Below, piece after piece: positions 35,740-45,803 of a stretch of DNA of 64,000 nt. The notes beneath the pieces are model-generated. The model ran no database searches, had not been told where the DNA came from, and saw only the letters and a program-made list of their open reading frames with translations. Position 1 is the stretch's first letter. Each line of letters starts with the position of its first letter. The translations under genes and the position numbers were made by a program. The DNA is from Paratrimastix pyriformis (lineage: Eukaryota > Preaxostyla > Paratrimastigidae), in the NCBI GenBank assembly GCA_027972325.1, contig JAPMOS010000013.1:702501-766500 (forward strand), in the 5' to 3' direction.

Positions 35740-36995
35740 GGCGCCCCTCCACCGCTGCGAGCAGCACCTTGGGGATGGCCGCCACCCGGACGGTCACCTC
35801 GGCCGTGACGCCGCTGGCGCTGGCCTCATGCGAGCAGCTGCTCGAGCGGGTGGTGACCCTGCTCAGGCGCCGCGGTCCCGATGGCTTGGTCGGCGCCCGC
35901 CCTCCGCGCCCCCTCCGTCCCCGGGCCGCTGATGATGGGCATCACCCTCTTCCCACTCTGCTCTTCTGCTAGGCGGCCGTCATGCGCGCCTTCCGCATTC
36001 TCGATGAGGGCGCCACGGGGCTGGTGGGCCGGCTCGACTTCGCACGCACCCTCAAGTCTTGCAGCGTCTCGCTCAACGAAGAGGTCCGCTCGGCCCGCCC
36101 GTGCGACGCTCCGCACTGCCACGAACCTCCTCTGCTCGGGCCCCCGCGGGCCCCACTCGTTTCCTCATTTCCGCGGTGTTCCCTTATGGCGCCAGGAGGT
36201 GGACACCATCTTCGGTTCCTTCGGGGGGGCGCCGGACACGGCCATCTCGTACGGGCCCTTCGTTGCGGCTCTGACGCGACCTCTGACGGAGCGCCGAGCG
36301 GAGTTGGTCCGGGCCGCTTACCGGCCCCTAGACCCGGCCGGCCAGGGCGTCTCCGCGGCTGACCTGCGGTCCATGGTCAACACGCGCCAGCACCCCGATG
36401 TGGCCTCGGGAAAGCGCTCCCAGGCGGAAGTCCTCGCAGAGCTCATGGCCAACTTCGACACGCGCGCGACCGAGGGCAAGGTCCTCCCCCCCTCCTCCTC
36501 CTCCTCCTCCTCCTCCTCCTCCTCCCTCCTCCTCCTCCTCCTCCTCCTCCTCCTCCTCCTCCTCCTCCTCCTCCTCCTCCTCCTCCTCCTCCTCCTCCTC
36601 CTCCTCCTCCTCCTCCTCCTCCTCCTCCTCCTCCTCCTCCTCCTCCTCCTCCTCCCAACCCTAGCCCACCTTGACCACGAACACGGCGACAGGTGACGGC
36701 GGCCATGTTTGAGGGCTACTACGGGCTGGTCGGGACCATGGTCGAGGATGATGCCCACTTCCAGCTCCTCCTCTGGTCCGCCTCCCCTCCCCTCCCCTCT
36801 GCCCTTGGCCTGGCCATCAGTGTGCCCATGATGGTCTTTGGCGGGGTGCGCGCAGGAACACATGGCTGGCACAGCCCCGTCGGGGAGCTCGCGCCGGGCG
36901 CTCATAGGGCGGCGGCACCACCACCACCACCCCTCCCACCGACCACCCCTCCCACCGGCTTTTTGGATACGATTTCGGGGGAGACCGTTTCTTAA
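33066..36995 (+). CDS. Multi-EF-hand, calcyphosin-like protein
   Basis: Calcium-binding protein with at least five EF-hand loops. Start MSLDAVFNKLRLALSRP, donor GTCGGG, then DFAEFMASNPSKQDLL. EF loops seen: DSDQDGNLELSE (33450-33485), DTDGDGHLSLAE (34790-34830), DSSHDGSLALPE, DTDGDGRVDVHD (35110-35145), and degenerate copies. FLDTFEVGGARDGAVTREEF followed by SNYYADISAAIDDD matches the calcyphosin/CAPS pattern, and FEGYYGLVGTMVEDDAHF repeats that pattern near the end. A Pro-Ala linker with 15-bp repeats lies at 34064-34145. Introns include one filled with (CCT)n (36484-36655) and one with poly-C (35535-35562). Boundaries at 33770-34600 and the final exon (stop at 36995 or slightly later in another frame) are uncertain. 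Calcyphosin relatives are often flagellar. Confidence 0.75.
36482..36660 (+). repeat. (CCT)n microsatellite, about 57 triplets
   Basis: Nearly pure CCT repeat inside an intron of the EF-hand gene, directly after the exon ending ATEGK. The long Ser/Leu frames are artefacts. AG-free on the sense strand. Confidence 0.95.
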
Positions 36996-37857
36996 GGATT
37001 CGGTACCATGACTCACTCCACCGAGCATCTGTATAGGACAAAAACAAAGAAGAAGAAGAAGGGAAGTGGGAACGACGAGAGTGCTGCGGGGCGGACAAAC
37101 GGGGGGAAAGGGCGGAAACAAACCTGCGCAGCAGTGTGGAACCTGGCGCCGAGAGTCCGTCAAACATTCAAAAACCAAGGAAAGCGCCATGGGGGCCACG
37201 AAGAGGAAAGCAAGACAAGAGAAACCAGTCGAAACAAAAAAACGACAGGGTGTCTTTCGCCGGGGGGGGGGGGGGGGGGGGGAGAGAGAGAGAGAGAGAG
37301 AGAGAGGAGACCGCTCAGTTGGAGGGTGATGGAGAGAAAAGAGAAGTGAGCAAGAGCGGGAAAAAATAGCTGTGCCTGTCCAGGTGAGGACATCATAGAG
37401 CAAAAAATCCATCATTTGGAGGAAAAGTGACGAGCACGCCATTAGGGCTAAAAAACGAGGTCCGAACAAAGTCGAGGATGCGGCGAAGAGGGGAAGAAGT
37501 AGAGAAAGTACGCACGACACGGACAAAGACATAAACGAAATCCATGTCAACCGAACCTTGCCACCGAAGCACCGAAACCTAGCGAAGGGGCTTTCGGGGA
37601 CCTCGGTGAACCGTGGTGCGCGTGCGGGTGAGGACCTGTGGTGGTGAAGAGGAACGATGATTTCTTGGTGCTGGTTTCAACCGAAAAAGGCGCCTTCTCG
37701 TGCGCTGCTCCTGGGATTGGACAGGCGTTTTCTCGAAGAGCGTCTCAACGGTGGGTGAGAGCTTTTCGGAATCGTTATCACGATCGGAATAGAGGAAAAG
37801 TTCATCAAAAGACCACTATTCCAGCAATTGGAGCAATTGGAATAGCCATAATAAGTA
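36996..37857. other. Intergenic, no gene seen; poly-G/(GA)n tract
   Basis: A/G-rich spacer with a poly-G run joined to (GA)n at 37262-37305. Short frames on both strands have no protein-like composition. It must contain the EF-hand 3' end. Confidence 0.5.
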
Positions 37858-38118
37858 TCAGACCTCAGAACCGGCGTCGGGCGTATCTTCGGTATGAGAA
37901 TCGCTGCCCGACCCCGGGCGAGGGCTTGATGTTGGCTGATGTTTCAACGTTGATGTCCGTAGAGAGGCAAAAGAAGGAAGCCGTGACACCTCGAGTGAAA
38001 GAGTTTGCTCGTCGGTGGAATGCCGAGGATGTTCGGCAAGAGAATCTTTAGCATCTTCATCTTCAGGAATAGGGCTATGGAGGCCAAAAATGCTGGCTGT
38101 CGAGGGGAGTGCAGTCAT
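37858..38118 (-). CDS. Possible small Ser/Thr-rich protein
   Basis: Minus frame starting MTALPSTASIFGLHSPIPED at 38118 and ending in DTPDAGSEV with a stop at 37858, 86 residues, low in GC like other first exons here and rich in Ser-Pro/Thr-Pro. It is divergent from the kinase gene (94 bp). The opposite strand is also open over part of it, so the call is weak. It may be one exon of a longer gene. Confidence 0.3.
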   Translation of the reverse strand: MTALPSTASIFGLHSPIPEDEDAKDSLAEHPRHSTDEQTLSLEVSRLPSFASLRTSTLKHQPTSSPRPGSGSDSHTEDTPDAGSEV

Positions 38119-38212
38119 GCTGTCAGCGTCTTCAAGAAGACGCTTCTCGAAAAGCGGCTGCAGTGCGCGAGGGTGAACCGGCTCTGCCCAGCCCGTGACG
38201 CCCCGAACCGAA

Positions 38213-40767
38213 ATGCAGCCAAGTTTCCAGCCGCCTCCGCCAAACTCGGACCAACCCCCACAAATACCGTCATTACTACTCCAACAGAGTGGGCCCTTGC
38301 GACCTTTTGTTCCCACGATCCGCACCAAATCCGCTTGTCTTTCCAGGACGGCCGATGGCCGGAAACAATGCAACCAATACATTTTTACCAAAAGGCTCGG
38401 TCAAGGTTCCTACGGTAAGGTGCTTTTGGCCATTGACACGAATAACGGGACTCTGGTCCGGCCCGAGCAACCTCATGGGCTTCATTTTTCTCCGCCAGCA
38501 CGCCGTGAAACGGTTCCGAAGGGCCGATTTAAAAACAAAAATCTCCTTTCAAGTCTGTCTGTTTGGTGGAGCGCATGTAGTACCACATCTGTATACCCCA
38601 GGAGACCGTCCGGTCGAGGCCCCTCATCGCGCCTGCTTCGGTCCTGGTGGCCCGGGAGATCAAGCACATGGCCCGCTTCTGCCACGGTCTGCAGGCCTAG
38701 CGCATCTCCCTTGCCGACCTCTTGGCATTTGGGGGATGGTCGTGCCGAAGACCGACCCTCGTCCCCCCCCCTGACCCGCCTCCTGACCCGCCCCTGACCC
38801 GCCCATCCGGCGACCCGCGGCCGCAGCGAACGTCATCCACCTGGACGAGGTCATCGACGATCCCGAGTGCGACTACCTTTACATGGGTCCGTCCGGTTCT
38901 GGTCGGCTTCGTGTCCTTGCCGGAGGCCAACCGCTCATCCACCCCACCCCTTCCCCCTGTGCGGCGGGGCGCTGGAGAGGATGCCAACGGGGGCGCCATG
39001 ATGGGCGGCATGCCGCTCATCTCACCCCTTGCCTCTCTCCTGACTAGTGATGGAGTATGCCAGCGCGGGTGCTATGATGGGCGACGTGCAGGTCAACCCG
39101 GACGGCCCAATCCCCACAGAGCGCATCCGCGCCTTCGCCCACGATATTGTCGAAGGGGTCGCGTGCAGTCTGTGCTCAAACCGGTGGGGATGGTCTCCTT
39201 TCTGGGGTCTCTTGGCCTCTTGGGGTCTCTTGGCGCCATCACCTCAAGGGTCTTTTCTCCTCCTACCGCCGCGGCAGTGCACCGGAACCGAATCATCCAC
39301 CGCGATCTGAAGCCGGTCCGTCCCGCCTGCTCGGCCCTGCTGGCCATCCCACGGCCCAGCCCGGGACCGATCTGAACGCTCTTTGCGTTCCCTTCTTGTC
39401 GATGGGTGGGGGCAGAGCAACCTCCTGGTCTGCGCTGACGGGACCCTGAAGATCTCCGATTTCGGGCTCTGCATGTCGCTCGTGCCAGGGTCTGCGGTCT
39501 CGCCTTTCCCCTGGCCTTGGCGGCCGTGGGGCATTGCCATTCTGATTGCTGCCGCTGCCCGCCCCGCCCAGGGACAAATGCCAGGGCCCGGGCCTGACCA
39601 CCCCCGAGATCCGCTCACCCGAGTCGATGACTGGTCCGCCGGTTGCACGCCCCATCGCCCCTGCACCGGCTCCTCTGTGCGCGTGTACTCATCGCACGCA
39701 TACGCCACCGCCCCCGCACCCAGGCCGGCCCTACTGCGGCTTCCAGAGCGACATGTGGGCCGTCGGCTGCTGCTTGGTCTGCCCGTCCTGCCTGAGGCCT
39801 CGTCCAGCTGCCCCTCATCATCCACTGCTCTGTCGGCTTCCGATCGGCAGTACATGATGGCCGTGGGCAGGCTGCCCTTCCTGGGCGGCGATCCTCAGTT
39901 GAGCACATCCATCCGCGAGGCCACGTCCGCGATGATGCCACCTGCCACCTGCCACCTCCTGCCCTGCCCCTTGCCCTGCCCCTTGCCCTGCCCCTTGCCC
40001 TGCCCCTTGCCCTGCCCCTTGCCCTGCCCCTTGCCCTGCCCCTTGCCCTGCCCCTTGCTCTTCCTCCCTTCCCACCAGACATCATCTCTGCTTCTGTCGC
40101 GGTCCGTTGCGGCAGGGATGTGACCCTCCCTGAGGATGTCGCTGCTCGGGCGGACCCTGGGCTGTGTGCTCTAATCGGGGGGCTTCTTCGGGCGGACCCC
40201 TGCCAACGGATGACGTACCTGCAGGCCCAGCTGCACCCCTACGTGCGGTGCGCATCAGACCCCATGCCCCCGCCCGCCCCGACGCCCCCTGAGAACTACC
40301 GGGGCTGCCCTTGCCCCCAGTGCGTCGTCGGGGCACTGGCCCCCCCTCCTTCCCAGCCCCCCCCTCTTGCTGGGGTGGACTCATCGTCGCCACAACCAAC
40401 AGCGGCCGAGTCGCCTCTGGGTGCCAGCCAGCCCCCCCAGCAGGCCCCACAGCAGGCCCCACAGCAGGCCCCACAGCAGGCCCCACAGCAGGCCCCACAG
40501 CAGGCCCCACAGCAGGCCCCACAGGCCCCACAGCAGGCCCCACAGCAGGCCCCACAGCAGGCCCCACAGCAGGCCCCACAGCCGCAGCACCGGCAGCGCT
40601 CCTGTCTCGTGCGGCGGAAGGGCGAGGCCTCGCAACGCAGTCCCAGCCCTCCTTCTCGCCGCACAGCCATCGACGCCGCTGCCCAGGATGTCCCACCCCT
40701 TCAACCACCGATCACCGTCTTTGGGGGAGCTGCCTCCGAGGCCTCTGCATCCCGCCAGCCTAATTAA
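38213..40767 (+). CDS. CaMKK/Sak1-like protein kinase
   Basis: Ser/Thr kinase of the CaMKK-LKB1-kinase group (upstream activators of AMPK/CaMK). Start MQPSFQPPPPNSDQPP, Pro-rich N-terminus. Kinase motifs: YIFTKRLGQGSYGKVLLAID (Gly loop), HAVKRFRR (Lys), EIKHMARFCHANVIHLDEVI, DDPECDYLYMVMEYASAG (hinge), HRNRIIHRDLKPSNLLVCAD (catalytic loop), KISDFGLC, SPES in place of APE, FQSDMWAVGCCLYMMAVGRL, and LLRADPCQRMTYLQAQLHPY. LDEVIDDP...LYMV and SPES are CaMKK-like. The C-tail has a (Gln-Gln-Ala-Pro)n repeat (40437-40587). Exon ends fixed at 38455 and 38499; donors GTCCGG, GTCTGT, GTCTGC, GTCCGT, GTCTGT, GTCCGT, GTCTGC, GTCTGC. Catalytic Lys, HRD Asp and DFG Asp are all present. Stop TAA at 40765-40767. 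Confidence 0.88.
39950..40062 (+). repeat. (CCCTTGCCCTGC)n in kinase intron
   Basis: Twelve-base unit CCTTGCCCTGCC in about eight copies, inside the kinase intron before the exon starting RDVTLPEDVAARADPG. AG-free. Confidence 0.85.
40437..40590 (+). repeat. 12-bp coding minisatellite (Gln-Gln-Ala-Pro)
   Basis: About twelve copies of CAGCAGGCCCCA, in frame, in the C-terminal tail of the kinase. One unit is shortened to CAGGCCCCA. Each unit contains AG, consistent with an exonic place. Confidence 0.9.
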
Positions 40768-41010
40768 TCGCAACCTCACCGAATTTTGCCCCCTCGTCCC
40801 CGGGACAACACGTCGCCCCCCTCCTCCTCCTCCTCCTCCTCCTCCTCCTCCTCCTCCTTCCTCTTCCTTCCCTTCCCTTCCCTCCTCCTCCTAATCACGC
40901 GAATGCCATCCCTCCCCCATGGCCAGCCAGTTTGACATCCAGAGTGGGCGGCAAGAACCTTTCGGTCATTTCGATTGAGCTGCAGCCAAGTTCGTTTTGC
41001 TCATCGTTCG
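40768..41010. other. Intergenic spacer with (CCT)n
   Basis: Between the kinase stop and the next ATG; (CCT)n at 40819-40858 and C/T-rich sequence to 40892, then a less GC-rich promoter stretch (40930-41010). Confidence 0.6.
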
Positions 41011-43143
41011 ATGCAGAATGACGATGAAAATGAGGTCGGTTCGTTGGAAATTTGTTTTAAAAATCCACATTCATCAAAATGCTTCCAGTCGAACACCAAC
41101 ATCGAGATCATCAATCCTCAAGCCGCAGCCGAAGACGACTCTTATTTGTCATCGCTCGCTTCTTTTCCCTTACCACCACACCTGAAACCCTTACGTCAAC
41201 CGATGTTCAGACGGAGACCTCGGCCAGTCGGGTCCGTTGTTCCATCGATCATTCCCGCGGTCCCGCTGCAGCATTCAGACCAACCCGGCAGTTTCCTAAC
41301 ATATCGCGCCATTCTGCAACGCGAACGGCTCTCCTTTCTCCCACCTGAGGGAGCCCATTTTCCCGACGAGGAGGACAGCGAGCTCGCACCGCAGCCGCAG
41401 CCGTTCCCGCAGGCGGTCCTTCAGTCGATCTCCCCGGCCTCGCTTCCAGATGGGTCGCCACCCTCCGGCCCTGCCACTAGGGCCCCTTCATCGAGGATGG
41501 GCCCGGGTGAGGGCGTGGCAGTCTGGCAAAGCCCTCCCGGCCCCTCAGAGGGAGGGCGCGTCGGGCCGAGTCGGCCTCGGCCGCCCCAAGACGACAAGCG
41601 GCACGTCCGGTGGAGCCCCACGGTCGGCCTTGCCCGCCCCGATTCCGAGGGGTCGAGTATCCCGTGTACAGTTCCGGACGACGACGGCGCCGCCATAGGC
41701 ATGCAGACGATCCCGGAACCGGACTGCAAACATGACCCCGTCGCGGCCGCCAGGAGCCACGCGGATGCGGATCGCACAGCGGGCAGCCCAAAGCAGCCGG
41801 GAGACGAAATGGAGACAGCTTCTCCCGTCCAAGGCGACGAGACTGGGTGGGCCGACGAATTGCTTTTGGGTGACGGCTGCGCCGAGGCCTCTGGACCCGG
41901 CCCCGCGGCAGACGACCATTGGGACGGCCGCGCCCGGCAGGCATCGGACCTTGATGCAGATTTCCCCCGTCCCGCACCCGATGCCGCCACGTCTCTGGCC
42001 GGGCCATCTGCACCGCTCAGGCAGCCTTTGCCAATACCGTCATCGCCTCCACCTGCCCCTCTCCCCTCGTCGCCGCCATCGCCTCCTTCCCCCGGCATCA
42101 GGACGCCCTCTTTTGTTCTCCCGACCGCTGAACGACCGCAGCAGCAACGGGCGCAGTGGCACGAGCGGCTGGCCCGCCCTCGGACTATCCGCCCCCGAGC
42201 TGCCCCGCTCAATCTGGAGGAGCAGGGCCTGGTCGGGCCCCCCGCCACGGGCCCTGCGCCGGCCCCTTTCCCCGAGCCCCCCTTGCCCTTTCTGTTGCCC
42301 TTTCCCACTGGGGCACATCCTCGGGCACCGTCGGGCCCAGCCCGCAACACCCGTGGCCACCTTCCCACGGCACACCCACCGGCGCCCCCAGTGAAATCTC
42401 CCCGCGCGCCCGGCGTCCCGGCATGCATCCCGGTACGGGAAGCAGAGACCGCTGCCACCGTCGCAGGCCATGCTGGCCGGGGCGAAGTCGGAGGGGCCCC
42501 CGTGATGCTCGTTCACGGGCCCCTGGCTGCCGAGCGGGAGTCGATGGGACCCTGCAGCATGGTCGCCGCGGCGGTCGTGGAGGTCCTCGAGGGCGGCCCC
42601 GACAACCCTTCCCTCATCTCGCGGCCCGCCTCTGCATCGGGCGGCGTTATCAGTGGCGGCAGCGAGGGCAGTAGCTGCGATTTCCCTGCCCGGGCCGTGG
42701 CAACCGGCCGGCTTTCCGACAGAGCCCCGGCAAGCGGACCGGCCCCCGCCAGCGAGAGCGCCATCTCTCTTGGGCCGAGGCTACGATCCCCGCCATCACA
42801 GTATCCAGTAGCAGCCAACAGCGCGACCTCTGCACTCAACAGCGATTTGTCCAAGCTTACAGACCCCGGGGGGAGGATGGCCCCCTCTGGCCAACTGAAA
42901 CACTGGGCCGAAGCGGAGCCGCCTCAGCCCCAACAATGTCAAGGTCCCGGCGTCTTCTCAAAGGAGGCCCCAGCCTCTTGCGCCCCCTCGTCTCCGCAGA
43001 GCCCCAGCCGTGCCTTGGACATGGCCCGACACGAGAGGGCATTCAAAGACCTCGTTCCTCTGCCCCTCCCTCTGGAGACACCCCGACCACCCCCAAGGAA
43101 GGTCTCATTCTCTCGCCCGAAATGTTTTTTTTACTCTCCGTAG
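41011..43143 (+). CDS. Disordered protein with two PP1-docking (RVxF) motifs
   Basis: Single open exon of 710 residues, rich in Pro, Ser, Ala and Gly, with no folded domain I can recognise. Start MQNDDENEVGSLEICFKNPH is the first Met of the frame in a less GC-rich context. Two sequences fit the RVxF docking motif for protein phosphatase 1: RHVRW near residue 200 (followed by SPTVGLARP) and KVSF near the C-terminus (PPPRKVSFSRPKCFFYSP). Multiple Ser-Pro and Thr-Pro sites suggest phosphorylation. It ends at TAG 43141-43143. No intron is needed, unusual here for so long a gene. A PP1-regulatory role is inference from the motifs alone. Confidence 0.75.
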   Translation: MQNDDENEVGSLEICFKNPHSSKCFQSNTNIEIINPQAAAEDDSYLSSLASFPLPPHLKPLRQPMFRRRPRPVGSVVPSIIPAVPLQHSDQPGSFLTYRAILQRERLSFLPPEGAHFPDEEDSELAPQPQPFPQAVLQSISPASLPDGSPPSGPATRAPSSRMGPGEGVAVWQSPPGPSEGGRVGPSRPRPPQDDKRHVRWSPTVGLARPDSEGSSIPCTVPDDDGAAIGMQTIPEPDCKHDPVAAARSHADADRTAGSPKQPGDEMETASPVQGDETGWADELLLGDGCAEASGPGPAADDHWDGRARQASDLDADFPRPAPDAATSLAGPSAPLRQPLPIPSSPPPAPLPSSPPSPPSPGIRTPSFVLPTAERPQQQRAQWHERLARPRTIRPRAAPLNLEEQGLVGPPATGPAPAPFPEPPLPFLLPFPTGAHPRAPSGPARNTRGHLPTAHPPAPPVKSPRAPGVPACIPVREAETAATVAGHAGRGEVGGAPVMLVHGPLAAERESMGPCSMVAAAVVEVLEGGPDNPSLISRPASASGGVISGGSEGSSCDFPARAVATGRLSDRAPASGPAPASESAISLGPRLRSPPSQYPVAANSATSALNSDLSKLTDPGGRMAPSGQLKHWAEAEPPQPQQCQGPGVFSKEAPASCAPSSPQSPSRALDMARHERAFKDLVPLPLPLETPRPPPRKVSFSRPKCFFYSP

Positions 43144-43617
43144 ATCAAACGTCGGGTCGACGAGCACTTCCAAAGGCAGCTCGAAGCAATTGCTCCGCCG
43201 TCGATCGAAGACTAGTCCGTTCGTTTATCCGAGATCACTCAACTTTTCCCACTCGCAGCCCGCAACTCTTGCCAGAGGCCTCTTTGCCACTGCTTGGGAT
43301 GTCCGAATATGCCCGGTTGGTCGTGCAACTACCATCGGTCCCTCAATCTGGAGATGGACTTCTCGATGGCCTTCTTCCCCTCATGTCGCATCTGCCATCA
43401 GTCGGGCATGCACCAGGGGCCTTTTTTGCTGCCCCTTTACCGTTTTAATTTCACTGTGGCTGTCAAATTTTGTAAGATCGGCTTCGCGCCGGTTATATTT
43501 TCTCTTCTTCTCCCAACAACGAAACTGACGTCGCCATCTATTCCGGCCATCCTTGCTTGTATTTTATTTGCCTGGGCGACACGGGCAACAGGTTTGCACG
43601 CATTTGTGTGCCGATAG

Positions 43618-45236
43618 TTCATCCATCGTGGCGTAGAGACAACGGTATGCACTGACCCCCTCGATGCTCTTCTTGTTTTTGATTCGAGCTCCAGTCTCAC
43701 AGCCTGTCTGTCTCTACCCCTTCCCTATTTTTTTTTTACGCGTTCCTTTCTCCGACGAACAGCTGATTTCAATGACACGAAGGCCTTCGCACTCGAGTGT
43801 GTTCGCCTGTTTAATGTCGATGACTTCCGTGCCCACATGGGCATCATTCAGTTTGCAACATTCGCAAGCCTCGAAATGTGCATCACAGGTCTATCACCGA
43901 CGGTAATAGCATGCCTGTGTTCTATACTTTCCAACAGGCACCGCAGGGGCCCTCGAATTGGCCACAAACCACATGAAGCAGCTTTATGGACAGACAGATA
44001 TCTCGGTGGCACTTCGGTTCGTCTCCGCCACCCCCACTCCGTCCTGACTGTCCTTGTCTCGGCTCCCCCAGGGCGGCCCACAACGAGATGGAGGCCAACA
44101 GTCGGACGGACCCAGGACGACATCGGATGGTCATTCTCCTCTCGGATGGAATCGTCCGTGTCGCGTGCACATTGCATTCCGAACACCCACCCACCCACCC
44201 CCAACTTTGCTCACCCCCCGAGCGACCCGATATGCCCGATGCCCGATGCCCCGCTTTGTGACCATCTCTCGTTTTCGTGGTGGCGGTTGCTGGGCTGGGC
44301 TGGGCTGGGCTGGGCTGGGCTGGGCTGGGCTGGGCTGGGCTGGGCTGGGCTGGGCTGGGCTGGGCTGGGCTGGGCTGGGCTGGGCTGGGCTGGGCTGGGC
44401 TGGGCTGGGCGGCAGTGCGACGGCATTGCTGCCATTGCGGCCGCCAAGGAGCTGGCCGCGGATGGGATCGAGATCTACCCCATCGCCGTGGGCCCCAAGG
44501 CCAACACGGCCCTCCTGCAGCGGATCGCCACCAAGGGGAACGTCATCTCGGTGAGCCACTTCGCCGACCTGGTCCCCAGGTCTCCGCCCTGGTGCAGGGC
44601 TCCTGCCGCATCGACGTGCACTCCACTTGCGACGGCACCATCTGGGTGGCTTGCATCCTGATCACCGCCGAGGCCGTTGCCACCGCCATGATTCTCTGCC
44701 TCGAGTCTGCCGTGCCCGCCTCCCTCCCTCCCTCCTCCCTCCCTCCCCTCCTCCTCCCTCCCTCCCTCCCTCCCTCCCTCCTCCCTCCCTCCCTCCCTCC
44801 CCTCCCTCCCTCCCTCCCCTCCCTCCCTCCCTCCCTCCCTCCCTCCCTCCCTCCCCTCCCTCCCTCCCTCCCTCCCTCCCTCCCCCCCCTGATCTCTTTG
44901 CTCACCGTCCGTTTTCCTTCCTGGGGCAGCCCCGAGGCCAACCGGTTTGCCAAATGGACCTTCCGGAGCCTGAGCATCCTCAACGGGCTCATCTTCATCT
45001 TCTCGATCGTGCTCAGCTCGCTGGGGGCCTTCCCGGCCTCCCAGTCGGCCATGTGCGTGCTGGTGCTGGTGTGCCTGGTGGCTGCGCTCTGCATCCTGGC
45101 CGCGGGCACGTTCAACGTTTTCTTTAAGATGGTCCACCACGGGGCCCTGAGCGCCTCCCAGCTGGCGGCCACCAGTCGGTCCAGCCAGGCCAGCCGGGCC
45201 GTCCTGGCCACGGGGGCGGCTCGGCGGCCGCCATGA
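43618..45236 (+). CDS. von Willebrand factor A domain protein with three C-terminal TM helices
   Basis: Extracellular-type vWA domain attached to membrane helices. vWA: FIHRGVETTVCTDPLDALLV then FDSSSSLTAS with the MIDAS DxSxS, DFNDTKAFALECVRLFNVDD, MGIIQFATFASLEM, ELATNHMKQLYGQTDISVAL, HRMVILLSDG (MIDAS Asp), and AADGIEIYPIAVGPKANTAL. Then DGTIWVACILITAEAVATAM, SILNGLIFIFSIVLSSLGAF and MCVLVLVCLVAALCILAAGT are three TM helices. Donors GTCTGT, GTCTAT, GTTCGT, GTCCGT, GTCTGC. A Cys/His-rich frame at 43265-43440 (RPLCHCLGCPNMPGWSCNYH) may be a more N-terminal exon. After FADL the frame is shifted by the 8 bases GTCCCCAG before SALVQGSCRID. Past TGA 45236 another frame reads a plausible Pro-rich tail to 45406. 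Confidence 0.75.
44283..44412 (+). repeat. (GGGCT)n pentanucleotide in vWA-gene intron
   Basis: About 25 nearly perfect GGGCT units between the exon ending LLSDG and the exon starting CDGIAAIAAAKEL. AG-free on the sense strand. The same unit occurs at 663-755. Confidence 0.95.
44712..44890 (+). repeat. (CCCT)n in vWA-gene intron
   Basis: CCCT/CCTC repeat filling the intron that starts GTCTGC at 44710 and ends before PEANRFAKW. AG-free. Confidence 0.92.
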
Positions 45237-45803
45237 CGGCGACCCGCCTCGACCAGGACAAATTGACGAGCCTCCCCTCGGCCGGTGCCGCCACGGTCCA
45301 CAAGAAGCCGCCACCCCCGGCCCCACAGCGGCCCCCATCGGCCCAGATGGCCGCCAACCCGCTCAGGGGAACCGTCTCAGCAACGGCGGCTCACGACGAT
45401 CTCTGAGATCTCGGCCCCCCTCCCCTTCCGTCATCTCCTCTCCTCCCTCCCCTCTCCTCCCCTCCCCTCCCCTCTCCTCCCCTTTCTTCCTGGTCTCCCT
45501 GGTCTCCCACATGTACTTTTGCAGTTGATTGAGCAACACCTCGGACTGTGTTGTGTACCACCATCAACCTCACCTCCACGAGCCCAACCGCGGCCGCCTT
45601 CGTGCCCCCCCCCCCCCCCCCCCCCGTTGTCATCCCCAGTCTTTCGTCGTATTGCGGCCTCCCCGAGTTTCGGCACGATCGACGAGGGCCTCGAAAGAGC
45701 AGCGCCGCGGTCAGAGCGGGCAATCATGCGGACAAGGGCAATGGCGGGCAATGGCGGGCACTGAGTCGGAGCAACCGTGTGGGCAATGGCGGACAATGGG
45801 GGC
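45237..45803. other. Convergent intergenic region
   Basis: Between the vWA gene and the F-box gene. Contains CCCCT/CTCC repeats (45415-45485), a poly-C tract (45607-45624) and the short unit GGGCAATGGC (45738-45790). A Pro-rich frame to 45406 may belong to the vWA gene. Otherwise nothing seen. Confidence 0.5.

Noticed and set aside
36484-36706. Poly-Ser/poly-Leu and poly-Arg/Gly frames over the CCT array
   Set aside because: Microsatellite artefacts inside an intron of the EF-hand gene.
37160-37396. Minus hydrophobic frame over the poly-G/(GA)n tract
   Set aside because: Driven by the repeat (Ser-Leu and Pro runs); no splice or homology support.
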